A DNA stretch of 64,000 nucleotides, from NCBI RefSeq assembly GCF_005217605.1, contig NZ_SZPX01000003.1, forward strand, positions 207,543-271,542. Reading direction: 5' to 3'. Position 1 is the first letter of the stretch. Each line of letters begins with the position of its first letter. The DNA is from Sulfurimonas crateris. Its GTDB lineage: Bacteria > Campylobacterota > Campylobacteria > Campylobacterales > Sulfurimonadaceae. Below, in pieces: positions 52,551 to 59,959 of the stretch. The position numbers and the translations under genes are program-made. Under the pieces are notes generated by a model. That model had not been told where the DNA came from and ran no database searches. It worked only from the letters and a program-made list of their open reading frames with translations.

Positions 52551-52667
52551 ATTTTGCTTTATTGATAATTTTTAACTAATCTTGTCTAAAAAGAATATTA
52601 CTTAAAATGCTGGCTAAAAACTATTCTTTGTAGAGGATAGATTTTAACATATATAAATACAAAACTA

Positions 52668-53159
52668 TTAGATATATTTAGGGATAAGCTCTTTTATCTT
52701 CTCATATATTTTTATAAAGTCGGTTGAGTAGACTCGGTTGTTTGCAACGGAAGTTATAAAGTTCGTGTCTCTCTGCCATCTTGGGACGATGTGCATATGG
52801 ATGTGCTCAGCTATCCCAGCACCAGCTGACTCTCCCAAGTTCATTCCGATATTTACTCCGTGAGCGCAAAATCCCTCTTTTAAAAGTCTCACACTCTTTT
52901 GCGCCAGATCGCTCATATGAAGCCAAGTCTCACTAGGTAGCTCTTCAAGTTTGTCGGTATGAAGATGAGGGATTATCATAAAATGTCCGGGAGTGTACGG
53001 ATAGCGGTTCATCACTATAAAACAGTGTTCGTCCCTGTATAGCACATGAAGTTCCTCATCATCCTTCTCGTGAGAACTTATGTGGCAAAATACACAGCCA
53101 TCTATCTTTTTGTTCGTAACATACTCATCACGCCACGGCGCGTATAAAATATCTTTCAT
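52668..53159 (-). CDS. HIT-family hydrolase/nucleotidyltransferase
   Basis: A 163-residue histidine-triad protein. The active site 'EHIHMHIVPRW' (HxHxHxx, about residues 118-128) is complete, preceded by 'CVFCHISSHEKDDEE' (a CxxC near the N-terminus often binding zinc) and 'NRYPYTPGHFMIIPHLH'. The layout is that of bacterial Ap4A-hydrolase or phosphorylase-like HIT proteins. It lies 11 bp after the TRAP permease gene dctM on the same strand and marks the edge of the CRISPR locus. Confidence 0.88.
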   Translation of the reverse strand: MKDILYAPWRDEYVTNKKIDGCVFCHISSHEKDDEELHVLYRDEHCFIVMNRYPYTPGHFMIIPHLHTDKLEELPSETWLHMSDLAQKSVRLLKEGFCAHGVNIGMNLGESAGAGIAEHIHMHIVPRWQRDTNFITSVANNRVYSTDFIKIYEKIKELIPKYI

Positions 53160-53170
53160 CTTAACCCTTT

Positions 53171-54466
53171 TTATAGAAATGCGAACACTAGGTCTGGAAA
53201 CACCATAACAAGCATAAGTGCGAAAAATTGAAGTACTATAAACGGTATTATTCCCTTATATATCTGCATGGTCTTTATGCTATCACCTGCGGCTCCCTTT
53301 AAAAAGAAGAGCGAGAGCCCAAACGGTGGGGTCAAGAACGAGGCTTGCAGATTTAGGGCGATAAGTATCGCAAACCAGACAGGGTCTATCCCAAAAGCGT
53401 GCATAACCGGCACCAAGATGGGAACGATGATAAAACTTATCTCTATAAAATCTATAAAAAAGCCGAGTATAAATATGCTTATCATGGCAACTGCTATAAA
53501 TATCCAAACATCGCCTATATCTTGAGAGAAAAACTCAAGTATAAGATCACTTCCGCCGAGTTCGTTAAAAACAAGCGAAAAAGCAGTTGCTCCGATGAGT
53601 ATCATAAAGATCATACCGCTTAGCTTTACACTTCCGAGTGTCGCGTATTTGAGCATCTCAAAGTTAAGGGAGCGGTTATATGCAGAGAGCAGAAGCGCGC
53701 CGATAACACCAAATGCCGCCGACTCTGTAGGAGATGCTATGCCAGCAAAGATGCTCCCCAAAACAGAGACCATCAGAAGCATAGGAGGAACGATCGCAGA
53801 GATTATCTCCATCACACTTACCTCTTTTACGTTTTTTGCAACGGGTGCGGCTTCTGGCTTAAGATAGGAAAATATCAAAATGTAGACAATATAGAGTCCA
53901 ACCAGAACAAGCCCCGGCAAAACAGCTCCCATAAAAAGTTCGCCGACACTAACGCTCATAACATCACCCAAAATAATAAGGATGATTGATGGCGGTATGA
54001 TCTGCCCGAGCGTTCCGCTAGAGGCTATTGTTCCCGAAGCAAGACCTTTGTCATAGCCTGCACGCAGCATCAACGGAAGCGCAATAACGCTCATCATAAC
54101 AACACTTGCAGATACAACTCCCGTCGAAGCTGCAAGAAGCGCGCCCACAAGCACGACACTAACCGCTAAACCGCCGCGAACGGTGCGAAATGCCGAGCTC
54201 ATAGCGATCAATAACTTCTCCGCCATCAGAGATTTCTCAAGCACCAAGCCCATAGCTATAAAAAGCGGGACAGCCATCAAGGTCGTGTTTGACATTATCC
54301 CATAAATGCGAAAAGGCAGAACCGAAAAGACGTCAAAGCCGAGTTCCGGAATCAAAAAAGCAAAAGCTATAGCCACAGTTCCAAAGACAAAAGCGACAGG
54401 AATTCCTACCATTAAAAGTGCCAAAACCACTATAAACATCAGCATAGATATCATAACGACCTCCAT
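53171..54466 (-). CDS. dctM: TRAP transporter large permease subunit (DctM)
   Basis: The 12-helix channel subunit of a tripartite ATP-independent periplasmic transporter. The 431 residues contain 'MLMFIVVLALLMVGIPVAFV' at the start, 'AASTGVVSASVVMMSVIALP' and 'GTIASSGTLGQIIPPSIILI', the conserved DctM motifs. Length is normal. It overlaps the small subunit gene by 16 bp. No DctP binding-protein gene adjoins it, which is unusual, so the solute (commonly a C4-dicarboxylate or another organic acid) cannot be inferred. Confidence 0.93.
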   Translation of the reverse strand: MEVVMISMLMFIVVLALLMVGIPVAFVFGTVAIAFAFLIPELGFDVFSVLPFRIYGIMSNTTLMAVPLFIAMGLVLEKSLMAEKLLIAMSSAFRTVRGGLAVSVVLVGALLAASTGVVSASVVMMSVIALPLMLRAGYDKGLASGTIASSGTLGQIIPPSIILIILGDVMSVSVGELFMGAVLPGLVLVGLYIVYILIFSYLKPEAAPVAKNVKEVSVMEIISAIVPPMLLMVSVLGSIFAGIASPTESAAFGVIGALLLSAYNRSLNFEMLKYATLGSVKLSGMIFMILIGATAFSLVFNELGGSDLILEFFSQDIGDVWIFIAVAMISIFILGFFIDFIEISFIIVPILVPVMHAFGIDPVWFAILIALNLQASFLTPPFGLSLFFLKGAAGDSIKTMQIYKGIIPFIVLQFFALMLVMVFPDLVFAFL

Positions 54467-54930
54467 GCATCAAAATTTGTTTTGGCATCTCTTATGGCTT
54501 GCAGAGACAAGAAAGCAAACGAGAGCGGCATAAGAGATTTTACCAAGAACCTATACTCCAATCCGCCCGGATTTGAAGATGCCTCATTTTGAAGATAGCT
54601 CATACTCACAAAATCTACCCCTATGTAGATGATGAGAAAAGAAAAGGGAAGTACAAAAAGCAGGGAGGCGATGATGTTTATAAGCGCTTGTGTTTTTTGC
54701 GAAAATGAGGCGTAAAATATATCTACCCTCACATGAGCGCTCTCTCTTAGCGCATAGACTATACCAAAGAGGATCACTATATCAAAGAGATGCCACTCAA
54801 GCTCCTGAAGTGCGACCGAGCCGCCTGAGAAAAGATAACGTACTGTTGCATCATAGACTACCAGTAAAACAAGCAAAGCAACGACAAAAGCCGTGAAGTA
54901 GCCGAGATATTTTATGGTTTTATCTATCAT
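54451..54930 (-). CDS. dctQ: TRAP transporter small permease subunit (DctQ)
   Basis: A 159-residue four-helix membrane protein with 'LLVVYDATVRYLFSGGSVAL', 'WHLFDIVILFGIVYALRESA' and 'HVRVDIFYASFSQKTQALI', the DctQ family pattern. It pairs with the large subunit (16-bp overlap). The upstream side is a divergent small gene, not dctP. Confidence 0.9.
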   Translation of the reverse strand: MIDKTIKYLGYFTAFVVALLVLLVVYDATVRYLFSGGSVALQELEWHLFDIVILFGIVYALRESAHVRVDIFYASFSQKTQALINIIASLLFVLPFSFLIIYIGVDFVSMSYLQNEASSNPGGLEYRFLVKSLMPLSFAFLSLQAIRDAKTNFDAWRSL

Positions 54931-55004
54931 ATTTTACTATTCTCTTTATACTTTATTGTACAAATTATGCTACAATGAGTGCACTTAAAATATGGGTTAA
55001 CATT

Positions 55005-55160
55005 ATGAAAAAAACTATTGCAAATTCGAATAAATACTTTTCTAATGCAAAAAGCAAAGAAAAAATGATTGTTAATTCTGTTTACACTTCTGCTAAGGTT
55101 GAAGGTTCTAAAATTACAAAAAAAGAACTCAAAGAGCATTATAAACTTATTCACTTATAA
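55005..55160 (+). CDS. Small Fic-antitoxin-like protein (SxxxEG motif)
   Basis: A 51-residue basic protein whose key segment 'YTSAKVEGSKITKKEL' carries the (S/T)xxxE(G/N) inhibitory motif (S-A-K-V-E-G) found in class I Fic antitoxins such as VbhA, where the Glu blocks ATP binding by the Fic enzyme. I use the ATG at 55005; an ATG 30 bp upstream is possible but falls inside a likely promoter. It converges on the fic gene and overlaps its 3' end by 14 bp. In known systems the antitoxin gene usually precedes the toxin on the same strand. Confidence 0.65.
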   Translation: MKKTIANSNKYFSNAKSKEKMIVNSVYTSAKVEGSKITKKELKEHYKLIHL

Positions 55161-55941
55161 CCTCTTCTAGGATTTTCATTTTTAACAATTCTTTCATAGG
55201 TTCGTAATCACACTTATATCCGGCATGAATCCTTGATATGTAGTTGTCACCTTTTTTTAGCTTTAAACCTATCATCGGAAAACCATTTTTTGCTAAAATA
55301 ATATCGCATATAAGCCGACTTATTCTTCCATTTCCCTCACGAAAAGGATGTATAAATAAAAAATCACTTATAAGTTTAGACAAGTCTTGTGTCACAGCAT
55401 TAACATCTTCATAAGTTCTTTTAGTCACTTCTTTCATGAGTTCATTTAATTCTGGAATAGCCTGCAAAAAGTCTAGTCTCCAAGTCCAAGCTTCAACGTT
55501 ATCACCTTTACTCATTTCTACACTCCTAAGCTCACCGGCAAATGGATAAATAGAGCTAAAGACTTCTTTATGCCACTTTTTAACCGTGTTAAAGCCAAAT
55601 GATTTGGATATATCAAAGTTGTCAACCAGATAACTATATAGCTCAAGTAGTTTTAAATCTTCTTCTCTTTGTATTAAATCACCATCTGTTGATTTAAGAT
55701 AATTTATACAAACACCATTTTTAGCAATTATCTTTTGAATATTCTTTGATTCCCACTCTTTCCATGGGTTGATTATAGTACTTTCATCACTGATACTTTC
55801 AACCTCTTTTGAATATTTGTTCAGTATATTTAAAGGCGGTTTTTTTCCTTGAAAGAATCTAAAATCAGTTTCATACCAATAGCTGTACTTCTGATTTTGT
55901 TTGCATTTAAAAGCATACAAAAGATATTTAGTTTTTGTCAT
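55147..55941 (-). CDS. Fic-family protein, class I type
   Basis: A Fic enzyme of 264 residues with the complete catalytic loop 'HPFREGNGRISRLI' (about 206-219) and 'YPFAGELRSVEMSKGD' (about 134-149), a typical Fic-fold strand. Acidic Glu replaces the usual Asp in HPFxDGNG, which is accepted in many family members. No SxxxEG inhibitory motif is present in the protein itself, so inhibition must come from outside; the convergent 51-residue protein has it. The ATG at 55941 is preferred to a TTG 9 bp earlier. A frameshifted small gene overlaps its start. Confidence 0.88.
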   Translation of the reverse strand: MTKTKYLLYAFKCKQNQKYSYWYETDFRFFQGKKPPLNILNKYSKEVESISDESTIINPWKEWESKNIQKIIAKNGVCINYLKSTDGDLIQREEDLKLLELYSYLVDNFDISKSFGFNTVKKWHKEVFSSIYPFAGELRSVEMSKGDNVEAWTWRLDFLQAIPELNELMKEVTKRTYEDVNAVTQDLSKLISDFLFIHPFREGNGRISRLICDIILAKNGFPMIGLKLKKGDNYISRIHAGYKCDYEPMKELLKMKILEEVISE

Positions 55942-56139
55942 ACTTTTCAACCATAGACATCTCTTTATACGCCATCAATAATGTTTTACTATAAGCTAAA
56001 TTTTTCTTGTTAAATACTTTGAAGGTAGACATTATATGCTCTAATTCTGGGTAATTAATAGCATGACTAAAATGTCATTCTCTATTTTTACATCAAATAG
56101 ATTGTTCTCTAAATCATAATTATCTTTTAATTTAATCAT
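55928..56139 (-). pseudogene. Frameshifted small gene overlapping the start of the class I fic gene
   Basis: From an ATG at 56139 the frame reads 'MIKLKDNYDLENNLFDVKIE' and stops early. One base out of frame, the reading continues as 'HAINYPELEHIMSTFKVFNK' and ends at 55928, 14 bp inside fic. The total of 212 nt is one short of 71 codons, so a single T missing from a T4 run (TTTT near 56070) would restore a 70-residue protein. It overlaps fic in the manner of a coupled partner gene. It may be a real mutation, an assembly error or a coincidence. Confidence 0.5.
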
Positions 56140-56151
56140 TTCAACATATTC

Positions 56152-57597
56152 CTATATGAAATTGGGTGCATCGTTTGCAAAGAGTATAATGTCCCCTGCT
56201 CTTGTCTGATGTGCCAAAAGATCTTGGATCTTAGATTTGTCATGCAGCATTATCTTGTTTTTAACTTTGAGGTTCTTGTTAAAAAGCTCTGCGTTTAAAG
56301 AGCCTGTGACAATGGCTATCTCAAAAATTTCGTTTATCGCCTCTATAAACTTTAGGTTTAGCCCATCACTGCTCTCGACAAGACCTGGAGTGACTATTAC
56401 TTTTCTGCCCTCATGAAGTGAACAGAGTCTTACTGCTTCAAGCATCCCGTCTATATTGCCGTTGTAGCCGTCATCAAGAATGAGTTTTCCGCCCGCTTTT
56501 ATCATCTGCAGTCTGTGCTCCACAGGCTTTATGCTTCTTACAGCTTCAATTATCTCTTCATCGCTCATATCAAATGTTTTTGCGATATGAACAGCCGCTG
56601 CGATATTGATAGTCTGAAATGCGCCCAGAACGTCGGCATGAAGATGAAGAGTCTTATCATTTAAAACAATATCAAACTCTGTTCCCTCAAGAGTCGCGCT
56701 CACATTTTGAATCTCATCTCCAAAAAAGGTGACCTTATCATGAGGCTCGTCTGTGACAGAGGTATGTATAAAAGCGCACTCCAGTCTTGGCGATTTCATG
56801 ATCTCAAGCTTTGTAGCGATGATATTTTGCAGACTCTTAAAGTACTCTATATGAGCAAGTCCTACTTTGCCGACAACTACGACCTGAGGCTCTAAAAAGG
56901 TTGTAATATCGTAAATATCGCCCTGCTCTCTGGCACCCGCCTCACAAATATATATCTCGGTATCCTCAGGCAGAGAGTCGTTTATATCTTTAACTATTCC
57001 GCCTAGAGTATTTACGCTTCTGGGAGTCGCATAGACTCTATACTTTTTGCTTAGTATCTCATAAACGAAGTTTTTAGTGCTTGTCTTGCCGTAACTTCCT
57101 GTAATGGCGATAATCTGCAGCTTTGGCATACTTTGAAGTTTTTTGCGCGCCTCTTTTTTAAACGCCTCAAAAAGAAATCTCTCTATAGCCCAGCTTCCTA
57201 TGTAAGCTACAAAAAGAGGCATAAATACGCCGTAGACCACACACGCCTCTTTTGCCGTGCAGAGCATATTTTGAAAAAGGGTCAAAGAGAGAAGAAGAAT
57301 AAGAAATCTCTTTACTCTCCATGTGAGTATCAGCTTCTTATCCAAACGCTTATACCACAAGAACATCGCAGGCAAAATGGCAAAAAAGAAGAAGATTATA
57401 AAAAACTTGCCTGTCGTGTAGTAAGCTATAAAAGGAATAAAAAAGTAGAGAATATGCCAGTGCGGCTTATGATGCTTTAGAACTACGCGAGAGAGCCTAT
57501 AGTCATACCACTGAAGATTTGTTATGAGATACCATCCCAGAACCGTTACAAAAAGAACGTTTGTAACAAATGCCATAAACATTTCATAATCTTGCAT
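56152..57597 (-). CDS. murF: MurF, UDP-N-acetylmuramoyl-tripeptide D-alanyl-D-alanine ligase
   Basis: MurF attaches D-Ala-D-Ala to the UDP-MurNAc tripeptide in peptidoglycan synthesis. The 481-residue protein begins with an unusual N-terminal region of about 150 residues with several membrane helices, then the Mur ligase core: P-loop 'ITGSYGKTSTKNFVYEIL', 'YICEAGAREQGDIYDITTFL' and 'ILDDGYNGNIDGMLEAVRLC'. A membrane-anchored MurF occurs in Campylobacterota. The ATG overlaps the stop of the hydrolase gene as TAATG. ddl, which supplies its substrate, is two genes upstream. Confidence 0.93.
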   Translation of the reverse strand: MQDYEMFMAFVTNVLFVTVLGWYLITNLQWYDYRLSRVVLKHHKPHWHILYFFIPFIAYYTTGKFFIIFFFFAILPAMFLWYKRLDKKLILTWRVKRFLILLLSLTLFQNMLCTAKEACVVYGVFMPLFVAYIGSWAIERFLFEAFKKEARKKLQSMPKLQIIAITGSYGKTSTKNFVYEILSKKYRVYATPRSVNTLGGIVKDINDSLPEDTEIYICEAGAREQGDIYDITTFLEPQVVVVGKVGLAHIEYFKSLQNIIATKLEIMKSPRLECAFIHTSVTDEPHDKVTFFGDEIQNVSATLEGTEFDIVLNDKTLHLHADVLGAFQTINIAAAVHIAKTFDMSDEEIIEAVRSIKPVEHRLQMIKAGGKLILDDGYNGNIDGMLEAVRLCSLHEGRKVIVTPGLVESSDGLNLKFIEAINEIFEIAIVTGSLNAELFNKNLKVKNKIMLHDKSKIQDLLAHQTRAGDIILFANDAPNFI

Positions 57598-58334
57598 TAT
57601 TTATGCTCCAATGTTTTTAAAAAAGTTTTTTCTATATTTTGTGCCACATCTTTGGCGTGATTTAAAAAGAAGTAGTGATCGCCCTCATAAGTTATAAGCG
57701 AAGAGTCTTTTATAAGTTTGTCTATTTTTTTCGCACTGCTAAGAGGTGTTGCCGTGTCGTTTGTTCCCCAGCAAAGAAGCGCTTTTCCTCCAAAAGATGC
57801 AAACTCTTTGGAGAAATCCTCATCAACAACATTTTTAAATGTCTGATACATAGGCTCGCTTAGTTTTTTAGCGTCATCCGCTACAAAAAACTCTCTAAAC
57901 TTTGTAAGCCCAAGCTGTTTTAAGAGCTTAAATAGCGTGATCTTTGTTCTTACTTTCAGTGATTTTGATCTATAAATTCCTGCACTTGCGACGAGAACCA
58001 AAACCTGAGGCTCAAGAAGAAGCGCGACTTTACCGCCAAAAGAGTGCCCCAGAATAATATCTTTAGAAGCGTTTAGATGTATCATCAAAAGCTCTACTAT
58101 CCTTGCATAATCTTTTGTCTCAAGCGCCATATTGCATGTAGAGTTGCCAAATCCTGGCAGGTCAATATAGATGTGGCGAAAACCGTCCATATATGGTGAA
58201 AACGCTTTTTTCATCAACTCTTTGTTGCTTCCCCATCCGTGCAGTATTATCAAATCTACTTTTGCCTGCGGGTTTATTATCTCATAACTAATATCTAAAG
58301 TGTGCTGCTGGAACTGTATTGACTTTATAGCCAT
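57597..58334 (-). CDS. Alpha/beta-fold hydrolase between ddl and murF
   Basis: A 245-residue serine hydrolase. 'LIILHGWGSNKELMKKAF' has the HGW oxyanion loop, 'IYIDLPGFGNST' the conserved strand, 'IILGHSFGGKVALLLE' the Ser nucleophile (GHSFGG), and 'YEGDHYFFLNH' the catalytic His. The substrate is unknown. It overlaps murF and ddl by one base each, so it is synthesised with the D-Ala-D-Ala enzymes; a role in cell-wall metabolism is possible but unsupported by motifs. Confidence 0.85.
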   Translation of the reverse strand: MAIKSIQFQQHTLDISYEIINPQAKVDLIILHGWGSNKELMKKAFSPYMDGFRHIYIDLPGFGNSTCNMALETKDYARIVELLMIHLNASKDIILGHSFGGKVALLLEPQVLVLVASAGIYRSKSLKVRTKITLFKLLKQLGLTKFREFFVADDAKKLSEPMYQTFKNVVDEDFSKEFASFGGKALLCWGTNDTATPLSSAKKIDKLIKDSSLITYEGDHYFFLNHAKDVAQNIEKTFLKTLEHK

Positions 58335-59371
58335 TATTTCCCTTTTGCTTTAGAGATCGAGTGGATATACTCGTAGTTTACTCTTGCTCTTTTTGCGTGC
58401 GGAAGAGAGTTTGCCAAAAGCTCCAAAGATTGAGCGAAATCCTCAAAAAGGTAGTTTGCCATAGAGCCTGGAATAGGGTTTATTTCATTTAAGTAGACTT
58501 CTCCATCCACGACAAAAAAGTCGCATCTAATAAGAGCACCCTCAAACATCCCTTTATATACTTTCTCAAAATTTGTTCTTAGCTTCGACTCAAGCTCTTT
58601 TGAGACATCCGCCTTTAAGACCTGCTCGCTTCTTGAAAAGTCCATATATTTTTTTTCAAAATCTAAAAACTCATTTTTTTGAGGCTCCTCGACTATTGAG
58701 AAGTGCATCTTCCCATCTGCGCCAAATCCTGCAAGATTGTACTCTTTGACTCCCTGTAAAAAAGGCTCTACTATTACTCTTGTGTCAAACTCAAATGCGC
58801 TGTCAAGTGCATAGTCAAGCTCACTCTCCTCTTTTACGATGCTAACACCTATTGAGCTTCCCAAACGTGAAGGCTTTACTATAATAGGATACGGGATTTT
58901 AATGTTGTTGTGCTCTTTAAGGCTCAGCTCTTCATGTTTTAGACTTTTTACGCCTCTGGCATTGCAGAGCCACTTTGTATAGCGCTTATCATAAGAGAAA
59001 ACACTTGCATCTATGCGCGGTCCGATATATTTTATGGAGTAAAAATCCAAAAGTGCTGCAATAGAGCCATCTTCGCCGTCAGCTCCGTGAATAAGGTTTA
59101 AAACAGTTGAGCTATGCTCCGCCTTAGAGAATAGTCCTTTTTGAACAAATGTACCGCTTGATAGCGTTAGCTTCGGCATCTTTTTATACTCGCCTCTTGA
59201 GAAGGTTGTAGCCTTCATCTTTGACGCATCTATAAGATAAAAAGAGTGATCCTGATCACAAAAAATAAAAGTCAAGTTAAAACCGGCAAGTTTCTCTTTT
59301 AAAGTTATAGCACTCACTATGCTAATCTCATGCTCGAAACTAGCACCCCCGAATAAAATAGTTAATTTCAA
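58334..59371 (-). CDS. ddl: D-alanine-D-alanine ligase
   Basis: Ddl makes the D-Ala-D-Ala dipeptide for peptidoglycan with ATP. The 345 residues begin 'LTILFGGASFEHEISIVSA', contain 'HGADGEDGSIAALLDFYSI' and 'IVKPSRLGSSIGVSIVKEE' of the ATP-grasp fold, and end the active site with 'YLNEINPIPGSMANYLF'. Length is normal. Encoded in the fapA-ruvA-ddl-hydrolase-murF operon. Confidence 0.96.
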   Translation of the reverse strand: MKLTILFGGASFEHEISIVSAITLKEKLAGFNLTFIFCDQDHSFYLIDASKMKATTFSRGEYKKMPKLTLSSGTFVQKGLFSKAEHSSTVLNLIHGADGEDGSIAALLDFYSIKYIGPRIDASVFSYDKRYTKWLCNARGVKSLKHEELSLKEHNNIKIPYPIIVKPSRLGSSIGVSIVKEESELDYALDSAFEFDTRVIVEPFLQGVKEYNLAGFGADGKMHFSIVEEPQKNEFLDFEKKYMDFSRSEQVLKADVSKELESKLRTNFEKVYKGMFEGALIRCDFFVVDGEVYLNEINPIPGSMANYLFEDFAQSLELLANSLPHAKRARVNYEYIHSISKAKGK

Positions 59372-59389
59372 TCTATATTTCCTTAATAA

Positions 59390-59959
59390 TTAAATTGTTT
59401 TTAGAAGCTTCAGAGCCTCTTTTACTAGCGAAGCAGTGTCGCTGCTTAGGTCACACCTGCTCAGTGTGTCTGATATCTTCTCTTTTTTAAATCCTAGTGA
59501 TTCCAAAGCTTCGCTTGCCTGATTAAAAGAGCTGTTTGTATCTTCGCTCTGTGATGAAGCAAGCTGCGCATCAAAGCCGCTAAGCTCGACTAAAATACGC
59601 CCCGCACTTTTTGGCCCTATACCAGGAACCTTTTTGACACCGTTCATATCTTTGTTGTTTATAATAACTCCAAACTGTGCGGGCGTGTATGTCGAACATA
59701 TTGCCATTGCGACCTTTGGACCTACTCCGTTTATCTTTATAAGTCTCTCAAAAAGCTTCTTCTCGCTTAACTCCATAAAACCGTAAAGAAGCTGAGCATC
59801 TTCTCTTATGATATGTGAAGTAAAAAGTTTTACCTCATCGCCTCTTATGGCAGAGAAACTCTGAAGAGATATAAACACCTCGTAAACCACTCCAGAGACC
59901 TCTATATGAACAAACGACGGCTCTTTATATATTATATTTCCTATTAACCCTACTATCAC
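59390..59959 (-). CDS. ruvA: RuvA, Holliday junction binding protein
   Basis: RuvA binds Holliday junctions and loads the RuvB motor for branch migration. 189 residues: N-terminal OB domain 'MIVGLIGNIIYKEPSFVHIE', two helix-hairpin-helix motifs ('INGVGPKVAMAIC' and 'VPGIGPKSAGRILVEL', about 70-125) and a short C-terminal RuvB-binding domain. It overlaps the end of fapA by 4 bp and precedes ddl by 18 bp. Confidence 0.96.
   Translation of the reverse strand: MIVGLIGNIIYKEPSFVHIEVSGVVYEVFISLQSFSAIRGDEVKLFTSHIIREDAQLLYGFMELSEKKLFERLIKINGVGPKVAMAICSTYTPAQFGVIINNKDMNGVKKVPGIGPKSAGRILVELSGFDAQLASSQSEDTNSSFNQASEALESLGFKKEKISDTLSRCDLSSDTASLVKEALKLLKTI

Noticed and set aside
52581..52629. Inverted repeat AAAGAAT ... 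ATTCTTT upstream of the WYL gene as an operator.
   Set aside because: Seven-base arms 26 bp apart in AT-rich DNA are expected by chance; no stronger symmetry was found.
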